This document shows, piece after piece, positions 13,595 through 25,735 of a stretch of DNA of 64,000 bases. The stretch comes from Pithys albifrons albifrons (Eukaryota > Chordata > Aves > Passeriformes > Thamnophilidae), in the NCBI RefSeq assembly GCF_047495875.1, contig NC_092458.1:6073439-6137438 (forward strand), written 5' to 3'. How positions within the stretch are numbered: the stretch's first letter is position 1; each line of letters opens with the position of its first letter. Both the position numbers and the translations under genes were made by a program. The notes below the pieces were generated by a model. That model did not search any database and was not told the origin of the DNA. It saw only the letters and a program-made list of their open reading frames with translations.

Positions 13595-14600
13595 TCAAAA
13601 TAATGAGCAGGGCTGTCTATTTTTGGTATATGCATGGTTTGTAGGAGGCACAGATTGGTTTCGGTAAAGTCGTTCGCCACCTTCAGTTCCCAACCCGGTC
13701 AGGGTCAGAGGGATTGAAACACACAGAATTCTTAATTGTCTGTAATTGCTAAATAATATTAATAGGATAAAGCTGTACACCAAAGATCAGCAACAGTTCC
13801 TTCTCTTCTGTACCTCAGGTACCCGATGATAGCAAATGCCCTTGAAACAACATTAGACTGAGAAATACAGCGGTGGGCATTGTATCTTGGTACATGTGTG
13901 CTCCTGGAACTTACTGGTATCCCATTAATTGGATGTTGCTGAGTTATATAATGTCTATATATAATACATTTCCCATTCTTATCATAACGTTTTCTGGACA
14001 CCTATGGTGATGTTACTTTTTGACATCAGCCTTGTAACAAACTGGCTTGTGCTTTCAATTTCATGCCCATTAAAAACAAGCCTTAAAATGGGCTGCCCCC
14101 TTTTGGGGACAATCAGATTTTGTTTCAGTGGTTTCAAAAAGCAATCACAAGGAGAATTACCAGTAAACCAGAGAATCTTGAGCAGAGCAAACCGCTGCAG
14201 TGCAGAACATAATTCATGGAAAGCATTTGACAATAGCATTTTTGATGATTCATTCTCCTGACTCAGATGGCAGAGAGAACCAGACATGGGAACAGTGTAT
14301 CTTTGCAATAAAAGAATGAGAGATTGCAGGGGCACACTTGTTTTGATGACCCTGGAAATGATAGCAGGTTATTCTGGTGGCGATTCTGGGCCAGGTTGTG
14401 ATGGGTCAGGGAGACAGCACAGTCAGTAAATTTATGAATACAATATAAATTATTGAAGGATGTGGGGAAAATGTCTAGCCAAGTATAGCTGATGACTTTT
14501 CTTAAAAGTTTGTCTGGTAAAGATAATTTCACATGCTGTAGGGCATGCAATATTGTGTGGCATCCCAATTTTTTCATAAATTATTCTGTGAGATAGGGGC
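13595..14600. promoter_or_regulatory. Candidate conserved non-coding (regulatory) cluster
   Basis: This kilobase keeps CpGs (three within 13660-13678, others at about 13696, 13825, 13871 and 13988) in a CpG-poor neighbourhood. It is rich in homeodomain-type cores, for example TTAATTG and GTAATTGC near 13732-13750 and CATTAATTGG near 13923-13932. The minus strand has two moderately long overlapping open frames (13759-14001 and 13982-14335), but no domain is recognisable and no exon structure is evident. An old LTR remnant is the main alternative, since part of the 13640-13720 stretch is CpG-rich like an LTR end. Function is inference. Confidence 0.25.
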
Positions 14601-16014
14601 ACAAGGTTGTTTCATAGTGTTGTGTCTTGTATTTTCATTACCCTGTGACTAACTAGTGGTGAGGTCTGGTGGAAGCTTTATGCACTGCTGAGATGCAGTA
14701 AAAACTCTCTGCCCTGTGGGCACTCCAGTATCGGACATTGCAGTTGTTTTAAAGGGATTATTTTTTCTTGTGCAGGGACTCCAAGTTGGGCCTCCCCTGT
14801 CTGGCTGCATCTGTCATGAAGCTTGCTGGTTTTCAGTACATTGGTGATGCCTTCCCCTTTGTTGAATTTCGCTGAGGGCAGCCTGCACGCTTAAAAGTGT
14901 GGGGTAAAAAGTACCAGTGTTCAGACAATCCTGTTTTACAAGGAATCTAGCTTAAAATGAAGAACACAGAATGAGTGGAGCTCTTGGTAACTGGATCAAA
15001 ACTACCTACTGTCAAAAGAATTGCTATGCTGTGCAGTTTTCCCAGGAAGGATCCTAGTATGGAATTTTTTGACTTGAATTGAGGTGGGAGGGAAAACATT
15101 GTGCCTTGTGCTTGTGTTTGCAGATCTCACACCCTGTGTAGTCCAACCGGATGAGCCTGACAGACCCCTGCACACCACAAGTGCATCTCTAGTGACATGC
15201 TGAGTTAGAGACTGTAAGTATTCCAGAAACAGAAGGATCTCTTTTTTGGAGCAGTCACATTGACATTTTTGGAAGACATTTTGCTGCTGAAGAGACCTTC
15301 AGTAAGAGGGTGACCAAGTATGGGATGCACAAGTGTCTGTGGTGGCTGTGCCCAGATCCTGGGCAAGAAGTGGTAAGCTGTGCTATGCAATATGTTTTCC
15401 ACTGAGCCTGAGCTTTCCTGCACTCTTGGTCCTGCTGGGGGTGTGTGGTGGTTCCTATATGTGCCTGGGCTGCTGGTCAGAGTCACCTGTCACTTGACTG
15501 TGGTGTGGGTGCATACAGGCTCTGGCCAAGAGACCTGGTGACATGATGGCAAGTGTCCAGCCCTGCCACTGGAAGGAGGTGGGGGCTTGTATGGCCTGGG
15601 GCAACCAGTACCAGTGCTGTGGACAGGCACTTCAGGCAGAGTGCACGGTACCAATGCTCTTTTCTGGCTATTGCCCCTTTGCACTGGTGTTCAGAGAGAG
15701 GTTCGGGTTTGTTTTTGACCAGTGAAGTATAGGAAGGTCTGTGAAACCCAGGGAGAGTGAAGGGAGATGGGCTGATGTGGATTCCTTCCCATCTTTAATT
15801 TTGTTATTTTCACTGCTGCCTCTGTGCATTTAGGCATACTAACTTCACAAATGCCTGGCAGTCTGTTAACTTTACATCGTCTTTCTTTCAAAGTTGGCAT
15901 AACCTGGCTGGGGAGTCTTCCGCAAGACTATATGAGTCACATAAAGTAGCAATATGCTAAGTTAAATACAGTAAATGATTTATCTCCTCTCCCTCTGGTT
16001 TGTGTTTTGAAATG

Positions 16015-16185
16015 TACGCTGCGCGGTTTGATAGCTTCCTACCACTGCTGCCAGGCCACCTGTCCCGCACCGCGGCCAAGTCTTCGTCTCCAAAAATACC
16101 ACTGCAGCTCAGACAAACAGCTTGGCAGCCGTGCCAGGGAAGACCTTTAAAATGACGATCTCGTATCGCCACAGTGGGAGAGAAA
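16015..16185. promoter_or_regulatory. Isolated CpG cluster (small island-like element)
   Basis: Eleven CpG dinucleotides lie between 16016 and 16168, whereas flanking kilobases contain very few. They occur in CCGCGG-like and isolated contexts (TGACGATCTCGTATCGCC). This suggests either an unmethylated regulatory element or alternative promoter, or a recent insertion not yet decayed. No LINE or LTR end is recognisable at its borders. Confidence 0.35.
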
Positions 16186-16396
16186 GATACATTACATGCC
16201 TGACCCAACACTTCAGAACTGCAGAGCCATGTCTGAAACATATGTAGTGAGTTGATCAGCCTCTGGAAACAGGCATTTTATGGCATCACAAATAGGTAGC
16301 ATAGTACTACTGCTGTCTGTGATATAGTCTGATATTTTTTTAATCAGTGACAAGTTACTAGCATTGGTGAATTAGGCCTTTATCCCTTGTCACAAA

Positions 16397-16848
16397 TCCT
16401 GGAGCGAGTCCACAAAAGGGCAACAAAGCTGGTGAAGGGGCTTGAGTGCATGTCCTGTGAGGAGCAGCTGAGGGAGAGAAGGTTGTTTTGCTTTCAGAAA
16501 AGGAGGCTGAGGGGACACTGTCTTGCTCTCTACAACTACCTTAAAGAAGGTTGTGGCCAGATGAGATTAGGAGTCTTATCCTAGGTAACAAGTGACAGGA
16601 CAAGAGGAAGTTGATTCAATTTGTGTCAGGGGAGGTTTAGATTAGATATTATGACAGGGTTGTAAAACATTTCAAAAGGAAGCCCAGGGAAGTGGTAGAG
16701 TCACCATATCTGGAAGTGTTCAAATAACGTGTGGATATGGCTCTTGAGGACATGATTTAGTGGTGAAAATGGTGGTGGTGCTGCACTGACAGGTGGACTT
16801 GACCTTAAGGGTCTTTTCCAACCCAAACAAATTTTGCGATTCTATAAA
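16397..16848 (+). mobile_element. CR1 LINE, 5'-truncated 3' end fragment
   Basis: The plus strand begins in the last part of ORF2 (peptide-level similarity to the CR1 run 'ATKLVKGLE ... EEQLRERRLF') and continues through the 3' UTR, including 'gaagtggtagagtcaccat' near 16690, to a degraded terminus GATTCTATAAA at about 16838. The remaining ORF2 frame is interrupted. The subfamily resembles the larger element at 46868-48553, sharing the 'ggtttagtggtgaa' block of the 3' UTR. Confidence 0.93.
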
Positions 16849-19800
16849 CCCCAGTGCTTTTTCTTTGCTTACTTCTTCTGTTCAGCCTGTTAGTGAAGGT
16901 ATTGTAAGTATGGAATGCCATGTGGTGCCTGTGGACAAACACTTGAGTTTTCAAAGAAATAGGTTAAACATAAACAGACAATGAAGTGGGTAACCCACTG
17001 AGATTTAGGTCTCCAGAAACAGTAGGGTTGCCTCTGTGCTTATGTTGCCGTTAGTTTGGTTCATATAGACTTTGCCCATATGTTTCCATACCCAAGCTAG
17101 CTAGCAACAGCCCAGAAGATGGCAGGGAACCTGGTGCTGACAGCACCCTCATCGATTAGGACTGTTTGTGCTGCGATTTTGGGTGCCATGGTAGTGGTGA
17201 CACACATGCTGGCCCATGTGAGCTGACATTTCAGTCACTGGGACTGTGGACACTGGTCTGGTGTTGTATATCAAAGAGAGAGTGAGAGAATGGAGTTGCA
17301 GTCACTTGGAATTTTTTTGCTGTTGGATGAAGCTGAAGTTTTTCCACAGACTTGCAGGGTGAAAAAGCCCAAATGGGATGCAGCTCCTGCAGAGCATCCT
17401 TGTCCCTGGCAGCAGAATCTTCTGTTGAGCAGTGGAGGGACTTCAGGGATGACACCTCCTTGCTGCTGGGCTCTGCAGAAGGCACTATTTTGCATACCTT
17501 CATGATGGGCTGTCCAATATCCTCTGGGTCAAGGCCAGTATTGATTGTGAGAGAGATGTGGCGAAGACACTTCTTAAGTGCACAGCATTCAAGGGGATAG
17601 TGTGAGGGATGCAAAATACCTCAAGTTGTCTGCCTACGTGCAGATAGAATAAGAAAGGATGTCTGTTAAAACAAAAGGTCCCAGTTGCTTGTTTGGTTTT
17701 AAGAAACTTTCCATCTCCCATTGAAAGAAGCCCTAGAGGTGAAAGGAATGCAGTTGTGAGCTTAATATTGTTGGCGTCTGTTTCTACCAAAGTTACATAA
17801 TTGCTGTTTTCCTGGGAAATGAAATCATGGAAATAAAAAGCTAAATTTGCCAGAGCATAAGCAGGCACAAGGTTGACTTCAGGCACCTGTCTGTGCCAGT
17901 ATTTAATTTGGCACAGGAAACATAGCATCAAAACGAATATGAACAAGTAGCACAGAAATAATGGCACTACTGGCATTCAGACACAAAGATGTGAGAACAA
18001 ACACATCCTTTCCCAGCATGGGAAACTTCACAGTACACAGTGTGTAGGGGGGATGAGGCCAATGACAGGAGCAGGCAGGGAGAGTCCTGTGCAGCAGGAA
18101 TGGTGGGGTGGTGGGAAAAGATACTTAGAGAATCCCAATAAACCACATCTTAAACAAATTGGATAGAGAGAAGGGCAAGCTGCAACCAAATAAGAAGCTG
18201 AAAGGCTGTAAGGCCTTTTTTCTGTCTTGCCTTAGTAATTATCTCTTGTTTCCAGAGCTTCCATTAATTGGAATGCATTTCCTAATGAAATTAGGCTGGC
18301 AGCCAGTATTCAAGTCTTTTTACTGCTAGGGAAAATTTGTTCTTTGAGCAACTCAGCCATTGATTTTTATTTGTGTTTTCATTCATCATCAGACTGCTAC
18401 GTGCCAAAAATTCCACACTTCGTCATATTGCCTTGGACAGTCTGAGTTATTTGATTTATTCCCTTGCTCCTGTGTCTCTAAAACAGAATTCTGCAGCAGT
18501 GCCCCATTTGTAGTTACTTTGTTGTATAGTTTTCACACACCCTCCTTCTGCTTTAGAATCCTAAATTAAAAGAAATAAAAGGGCTCAAAAATAGGTTACA
18601 ATGACGTCTGTATTGTGGGATTTTTGAATTTAAAAGGATTTTCAAACTTCTCTTGTTTATGGGCAGCACAGGAACTGGACTGGGCAGAAGAGCACATTTT
18701 GAAGAGAGGTCTTTGATCAAATGAAGCTGGCAACAATTTTTCTGGAAGGGGTCAAAACCCTATTCATACCTCAGACAGTCTTTGACATGTACTTTGCTTA
18801 TCTCTCTGAAGAAAGGTGGGACTGGAGACAGGAATTACAGCGTTATTTGAATGTAGTGTCTTCACTTCTCCAGCCAGGTCAGGACTATGTATTGCTCATG
18901 TGTGCAAATGTCCTTGTCTATCTTGGCTATACCAAACTCTCCCAAACTTTGGTTTGATATATTGACAGTATCTGCATACACACTTTACCCATCAGGCTGA
19001 ATTACTTCCAAAAATTAATCTTTCTGCTACCTCCTCACTACGCAGTAAATATCTGTACTGATCATCCTCCATAGCAAATATGAATCTTATAAAATGCATG
19101 CAGCTCTTTTACAACAGACTTTTAGTAATGGATCCATTGATCTTTCTCATTCAGCACATAGGAGAACCATGAGCAAGGATGAGGGTTAGTAAAAGATAAT
19201 TTGAGTTACCTCCAGCTCAGAATGATAAAAAATATGAGACTGGCTTTAAAATTAGTTTTTGAAAAGCAATATGCTTAAGGTTCTTCTTAGTCTCTTTGAT
19301 GTCTGCAACTTAAATGAATGCACTCAATTTACCTTTACAGATAGTCTCAACACATGCGAGCATAAATGGTTGTGAATTAAATCTTGCTCACCAGCCATCT
19401 ATAGCAACTGGAAGAAGGGACAAAATCAATACTATAGGACCTGTAACTGAAAACAGGAGAGAAAAAAAATCAGTAGAATTCTGTACTTTTTAGAATTTTA
19501 CTGCAGTTTCTGGAGGCATTCTTTTGAATGACGTTCTTTTCTTCAGCTTACTAAAACTTCAAAATGTGTATGTATGAGACTGTATGAGCACAAGGGAACT
19601 CATACAATTGGTACTACTGCTTAAAAGAAATATAATTTTCTTAGGTGTAGTTAAGTTCTTTCTCCTTATGATTCAAGCAGTTTTATTTCCTATCCAGAAA
19701 GTAAATAGTGTAGTCGTAGTCATCTTGAAGAGAAAGGCTCTTACTGTGAGAAGTTGCCCCAAGAAATTATGCTGAGAACCCCTTAATACTTTTGTATTAT

Positions 19801-20118
19801 GAATGGTGTGAACAATCTAGTGGTGTTACCAACACATGCCTCTGATGAGAAAGCATCCAGACTCCCTTAGCTGCTGGGCTGAGGCTGTAAATGCTGCATA
19901 GCTGTGATGAAATTGTGTGTACAGAGGGTATGTGCTTCAAGAAGGACTAATAGACTGGTTTAATGACATTTTCAATTAGAATAGTTCACAAAGAGAGGCA
20001 GCCCTTAGACTAGGAGAAAGATGTTTCTGCGATTATTGGAACAAACAAAAGAGGCTGGAAAATGATAAGGGAAAAGGAGTGTTACAGAGAGTAGCCTTGT
20101 AAAGGGAAAGAAAGAATT
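16849..20118. other. Unannotated stretch (intron-like)
   Basis: About 3.3 kb without a recognisable gene or transposon. Open frames at 17500-17976 (-) and 18721-18957 (+) have no domain or exon borders I can support. A TAAT-rich block at 18215-18340 is listed separately. Confidence 0.45.
18215..18340. promoter_or_regulatory. Candidate conserved regulatory block (TAAT/TEAD-like motifs)
   Basis: Contains AGTAATTATC, CATTAATTGGAATGCATTTCC and TAATGAAATTAGG close together. These are homeodomain-type cores plus a GGAATGC TEAD-type motif. The density is suggestive but AT-rich DNA produces such motifs by chance; conservation data are required. Confidence 0.2.
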
Positions 20119-20490
20119 ACAGATTCACTAAATATGCTGAGTTGGAAGGGACCCACACGGATCATCGAGTCCAATTCCTGGCCCTGCACAGGACCATCCA
20201 CAAGAGTCACACCATGTGCCTGAGAGTATAATCCAAATTAACTCTGTCAGGCTTGGTAGTGTGACCACTTCCCTGGGGAGCCTGTTCCAGTGCCCAACCA
20301 CCTTCTGGGTGAAGACCCTTTTCCTAATATTCAACCTAAACCTCCCCTGACACAACTTCAGGCCTTTCACTCGGGTCCTATTACTGGTCACCACAGAGAA
20401 GAGATCAATGCCTGCCTCTCCTCCTCCCCTCAGGAGGAAGTTGTGGACTGTGTGATGAGGTCACCCCTCAGTCTCCTAGGACTTGTTTCG
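20119..20490 (-). mobile_element. CR1 LINE 3' end fragment (part of an internally deleted copy)
   Basis: The minus strand shows the C-terminal ORF2 tail and 3' UTR of CR1: the minus frame 20128-20394 contains '[20 protein letters not shown]', a conserved CR1 tail peptide. It is the same subfamily as the 24332-25735 copy, sharing the unusual 'ggacccacaaggat/cacggat' and 'accatgtgcctgagag' blocks. It abuts the endonuclease fragment at 20495-20990 in the same orientation, suggesting one insertion with the middle lost. Confidence 0.92.
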
Positions 20491-20494
20491 TAAA

Positions 20495-20990
20495 GTTGTC
20501 ATCCAGGATTTTTTAGGAGTCTTCTGGCCTGGGTTGTACCAGATGTGTGATGCTCCCAGTTAATTTCTGTCAAGTTGAAGTTCCCCATGAGGACAAGGGC
20601 AGTTCATTTGGAAGTGTCCCTTAGGTCCTCAAAGAATAATTTGTCAGCGTCAGCGTCCTGGCTGGAGGTCTGTAGTAGACACCCACAATGACATCTGCAT
20701 TATTTGTTTGCCCCTTAATTCTTACTAAACTGTGCCATTGCCAGCTGTGAGCTCCATACATTCTAAACCTTCTATTACATACAGTGCCAACCCTCTGCCT
20801 CTTCTGCCCTGACTATCCCTCCTGAAGATCCTGTGACATTCCAACAGGGCATTCCAGTCACAGAACTCAATCCCACCAGGTTTGACTTACACCAATGATG
20901 TCAAATATCTGGGCTAAAGCTTCAGGCTTGTTCCTCATGCACACATATTTGCATCAAGTTGTCGTAACTGTTCTTTGAAGACACACAATA
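20495..20990 (-). mobile_element. CR1 LINE ORF2 endonuclease-domain fragment
   Basis: Conceptual translation of the minus strand, with interruptions, gives pieces typical of the apurinic/apyrimidinic-type endonuclease of CR1 ORF2: 'DIIGVSQTWW' (around 20895), 'VGVYYRPP' (around 20680) and 'LMGNFNLTEINWEHH' (around 20570). In the active family the last motif is GDFN, so the catalytic-site Asp is lost here (Asn). Stops and frameshifts make it a dead relic. Most CR1 copies are too truncated to keep this 5' domain, so the fragment shows that a long copy once landed here. Confidence 0.85.
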
Positions 20991-23900
20991 GAATTTTTCA
21001 CTCTCTAGCTGTGCTGTTGACTCCTGGTAATTACTTTTGAAGCAATGTGATTATCAGCTACCTAGAGTACAGTATCATAATGGCACCAGATATTACAGCA
21101 ACTCGAATGGGCTTTTTGCTCATACATTTACAGACACGGGGGTCGTTTTCCTCTAATGCCAGAGTTGATAAAACTCTCCATTGCAGTACTGTCAAACAAA
21201 TCCTGGTCCTTCTGTGAAATTTTCAAATAAATGTCTTAGTCAATCAGTTCCTCAGGTTACTGATTACTGACTAGCTAATAGTCCTCAGCACATTTCCCAT
21301 CTATAATGAAAAAGATATTCTATGTATTTCTTTGTATTATAAATTTCCTTCTGGTCTTGGGATGTCGTAGAAAATCTAGCAGACTGTAGTTCATAGTTGT
21401 AGTCTTTTCCTGAATGTTATAAAGCAAACAAACAGGCCACTACCTTTCCTAAAATTGCAGCCATAAGATCAGAAAGTGCCACAAGGTTTTCAAGGATTGT
21501 TTCCCTCTCAATGTACACCTGGTGCATGACTCTTTCCATTGAAAATTAAATGGCTACAGAAAACAAGGTGTACAGATGCAGAAGAAAATAACTGTGGGAA
21601 GAACATGTAGGATCTTAATGATGCTAGAAATATTTTGCCACTGGGGAATGTCCTGGTTTGTGTGTTGAAATGATCAACTCTCTCTTTAGGCTCTGAAATT
21701 CCATGGCTACTGATGTGTTTACAGGAACAGTTTCTGCTTTCTCCTCTGACTGCATTGTCCCTGTCTTAAATATGTTATGCATAAATATGGAAGAAAAGCA
21801 AAATACAGATGCACACAGCATGTGAGTTGTGACTGCATTGTGAGACTTAACTAGCACACAAACACAGTACCAGAACAAGATCTTATTTGACTGCTGGAAC
21901 ATTTATTTTCTAGCAAAACATTTATTTGCTTTTTATTATTCTTAATAAATGGAGAAAGTATGTAGATTTGTGTTTTGTCTGCTTCCCTTTCCCATGAGGT
22001 GTTTATCTTTTATAAATAAAACAACAAAATAAGCCAAGAGACACTGTTTTGACACAGTGCCTGATTATAGGAACACGAAGTTGCAGCTAAGAGGATTCAA
22101 CACCAGGCTGTCCTGGGGAGGAGCAGCTGCCACTTCCCATTGCAGAGCAGAGTACAGGAATGCCCCAAGGCATCGTAGGGACAGCAGGGATCCTGTGGGA
22201 TCATCTACCGAAAAGGATCAGACACAAAGGGCTTGGCATCAAACTCAACTTTTCTTTCTGGGGACTGTTCTGATGCTATTATGGGAAGTGCCTCTTCTCC
22301 TGGTTCTCTCAGCCTGAGAGATACGTGGTTAATTTTTAAATAGTTGATAGTTCTTGCACCTCTTTCTTCTTTTTTGTCCTGAAGCCACTGTCTGTATTGC
22401 AGTTTTTTCCCACTGATGGTAGTTAAGTGTGGGGTGATGGTGATGTGTTAGTCTATGTTTTGGTAAAGGACACTAGTGCAGGCTCATCAGGGGAGTTGCA
22501 GATTCATCTGTGCTGAGGGAGAAAGTGTCGCAACAGTGCTGGAGGAGTTCTGGGCTTGCTGAATAGAAAATGGAGACTTGAGACTTGCCCCAGGACACCT
22601 ACAAGGCGTTATCTGTTATCTGTTCTCTGACTGGGCATGTGGTATAGATCAGCGTCACAGGCAGTGGTTGCAACGAATCCATCAGTCGTGTGGTGTCTCT
22701 AGTCTGACCAAAAAGGGTACACTGCCCTATGACCATGTATTTTCTTTCCTTGTTATCATGGTGCCCAGCACAGCTGTGGCTTGTGCCAAGTAGCTCTCCC
22801 CCAAATAGCTTGAGCATCTTCTAGGAACCAGGAGAAAATATTTGAAAAATAAATTGGTCAATAGATAAGCCTCGTCACACCTACATTACAAACCTCACGT
22901 ATTTCCTACTATGGGAATTCTTTTCAAACCCTTCAGATGTTATAACAGTGTTTCCACTGGAGACAAGACCATGATATGCAGGAAATTTTTCTCCTTGAAG
23001 ACGGTGATTGGCTCCATAGTTCTCCACATGGTGCTCACTGGAGAAAGCAACTCTTTAAATATTACAGACAACTGTAAGGTGGCTGCTTCATGCTACAGCT
23101 CTGTGATGCCTGTGAGTGTTTCTTGTTTGCACTGTGATTGCAGCCTCCTGTGCTGCAATGTGTTCTCCCACACGTGTGGATCTGTGTCTGAAACAGCCAC
23201 CATGGCTCACAGACTGAGTGGCTTTTTGAAACTTTACTGATCAACAAGCAGTGAGGGTTTTCAGTAACGTTAAAGATGAGGACTAAGTTTCATTTTGCAC
23301 TGAAGATCCCCCTTCCATTGCTGGGACCTTTTCATGCCAGGGATTCAGGCTATCCAGGCAGTGGTTCCTTTTCATATTTTTTTTCTCCAACATTTTAAGT
23401 TATAATAGTTTCAGAAGACTAAAACCATGTGTTTTAATTCTTGCTCACAGCATGTTTTGCAGGCCTCCAGAGAACATACATATGGACTTGCAGATCTGGG
23501 GTGGGCTCAAAGAAGAATGCTGAGCAGCATAGAAATGCAGGAAGCCAGAAATATGTTCAGACACACTTTTCTGGTTTGTCTGAGTGCCCCCTGTGGGACA
23601 GAATCCGAGGGTTTTCTAGGCTTCCACAGACATTTTTTTGATACCACAGCACAGAAGGGCTGAGTCTGCTGCATGTTGTTGTGTGTGTGTGCATATACTA
23701 GCTGTGCCAGAGCCTATAGGCACTGTCTTTAAAACCTTTCCATGAATAATGGAATATTCTTTGAGGTTTTTCTGCAGTCCTGCAGCAGGGAATTCCTCCT
23801 CCTGTAACCTTTATTTCTCTTCTTGGAAGGAATTGAGTGCAGCATACAGTGTAATGCTCTGTCATCAGTATTACTGCCTTAATAACTTTCTTTTTTTTTT

Positions 23901-24331
23901 CCTTTCCCCCTGTTAGCATATGGAAGCTACAGCTTTGAGCAGTTGATGTCCATCTTTTCCACTTATCTACCACTTTATACCCTCCCCTCTCATCAAGCAG
24001 TTTCTGCGGCATGGGAAGGCTAAGCCCTTCCAGAGCAGAGGAGTCACGACAAAAGCAGCAGGCAGCACACTGTAACTGGCATCTAGATGCTTTCAGCTGG
24101 TGTTTTTGAAGGTGTTTCCTCTGGGCTTCTGGGATTCCTGGATGCCTCACTAGCAGGGCTTTTCCCAGAGAGGAGTGAGGGGAGGTGGGGCAGGCAGAAA
24201 GGAGGGCTGCACTGCATCTCCTTTTCCAAGCCAGCCAGCAAGGTTTTAGTACCCATGGAGTAGTGAACAAAACTGAGAAGCATGTAATTTTTCTGTAATT
24301 CATTCATATGCAGGCCACGGAGAGGCAGAGT
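20991..24331. other. Unannotated stretch (intron-like)
   Basis: About 3.3 kb without a recognisable gene or transposon. A short GT run is near 23679-23690 and a T run near 23888-23900. The open frame 23698-24303 (-, 201 codons) is the longest here, but it shows no domain, signal peptide or splice context that I can support and it is probably chance. Confidence 0.45.
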
Positions 24332-25735
24332 TCATAGAATCACAGAATATGTTGAGTTGGAAGGGACCCACAAGGATTTCCAAGTCCAGTCCTTAGCCCT
24401 GCACAGGACCATCCACAAGAGTCACACCATGTGCCTGAGAGCATTGTCCAAACACTTCTTGAATTCTGTCAGGCTTGGTAGTGTGACTGCTTCCCTGGGG
24501 AGCCTGTTCCAGTGCCTAACCACCTTCTGGGTGAAGACCCTTTTTCTAATATCCAACCTAAATCTTCCCTGACACAACTTCAGGCCATTCCCTTTGGTCC
24601 TGTCACTGGTCACCACAGAGAGGAGATCAGTGCCTGCCCCTCCTTTCCCCTCACAAGGAAGTTGTAATTGCAATGAGGTCTCCCCACAGTCTCCTCTTCT
24701 CCAGGCTGAACACACCAAGTGCTCTCAGCTGCTCCTCATACGGCTTCCTCTCAAAGCCCTTCACCATCCTCATGGCCCTCCTTTGGACCCTCTCCAGTAG
24801 CTTAATATTTTTCTGACATTGTGGTGCCCCAAACTGCATACAATATTCAGGATGAGGCCACCCCAGTGCAGAGCAAAGTGGGACAATCCCCTCCCTCTCC
24901 CTGCTGGTGATGCTGTGCCTGATGCCCCCCAGGACATGGTTGTCCCTCCTGGCTGCCAGGGCACTGCTGACTCATATTCAACTTGCCATCAGCCAGAACC
25001 CCCAAGTCCCTTTCTGTGGCACTGCTTTCCAGCATCTCATTCCCCAGTCTGTCTGTACTTCCAGGATTGCCCCATTCCAAGTGCAGAATCTGTCCCTTCC
25101 CCTTGTTGAAATTCCTATGCTTGGTGATTGCCCAGTCCTTTAATTTGTTGATGTCTCTCTGCAGGACCTTCCTACCTTCAAGGGAGGCAACAGCTCCTCC
25201 GTTTTGTGTCATAAGCCAGCTTGTTCAGTATCCCTTCAAGTCCTGCATCCAAGTAATTTATGAAGATGTTGAAGAGCACAGGGCCCAACATAAAGCCCTG
25301 TGGAACTCCACGTCACCAGTCTGATGTCACCCCACTCACTTTTACCCTTTATGCTTGACTTGTGAGCCAATTGCTCACCCACCACATGATGTGTTTATCC
25401 AGCTGTGTGCTGGAAACTTTGATTAGAAGGATCCTGTGAGAGACAGTATTGAGAGCTTTAGTGAAATCCAAAAAGATTACATCAAGGGTCTTCTCTTGAT
25501 CAACGACATGGGTTGCCTTGTCATAAAAGGAAATCGGGTTTGATAAGCAGGACTTTCCTCTCATGAAGCTGTGATCAATGACTGCATTGTCCTTTAGGTG
25601 TTTTTCAATACTTGCCAGAATAATCTTCTCCATAACTTTACGAGGCACTGAAGTGAGACTGACAGGCCTGTAGTTTCTGAAGTCCTGCTGCTTGCCCTTC
25701 TTGAAAACTGGGGCAATGTTTGCTGAGAAATGGTT
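24332..25735 (-). mobile_element. CR1 LINE, 1.4-kb copy with decayed reverse transcriptase
   Basis: On the minus strand this runs from the ORF2 reverse-transcriptase fingers (25735) to the CR1 terminus at 24332 (rc of TCATAGAATCACAGAAT). The 3' UTR matches the subfamily of the 20119-20490 copy. There is no evident target duplication, as usual for CR1. It lacks the endonuclease and the start of the RT, so it is 5' truncated. Confidence 0.95.
24847..25735 (-). pseudogene. CR1 ORF2 reverse transcriptase, broken
   Basis: The order of RT pieces on the minus strand is 'ANIAPVFKKGK' then 'NYRPVSLTSVPRKVMEK' (near 25670), 'KSCLSNPISFYDKATHVVD' (near 25530) and 'VIFLDFTKALNTVSHRILL' (near 25470). After a frame break comes 'RDINKLKDWAI ... 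ERDLGVLADGKLNMSQQC' (25150-24960). The active site, FADD in this family, is replaced near 25210 by a sequence reading LAYD, so catalysis would be lost even without the frameshifts. The open frame 25349-25918 continues past the element into unrelated DNA at its 5' end. Confidence 0.85.

Larger units (their letters stand above)
3537..16396. other. Long unannotated stretch (intron-like)
   Basis: About 12.9 kb without a recognisable gene. Small features inside it are a 14-base tandem triplet at 6428-6469, an AAT microsatellite at 9389-9412, a possible small exon at 9155-9210, a candidate conserved-element cluster at about 13600-14600 and a CpG cluster at about 16015-16185. A T run sits near 10769-10780. 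A weak CR1-like ORF2 echo near 7370-7560 is too decayed to call. Remaining open frames are short and unrecognised. Confidence 0.5.

Noticed and set aside
18721..18957. 78-codon open frame starting with a plausible ATG
   Set aside because: Too short, no recognised family and no splice or promoter context.
23698..24303. 201-codon minus-strand open frame
   Set aside because: The peptide has no recognisable domain and the region has no exon context or CpG support; it is consistent with chance.
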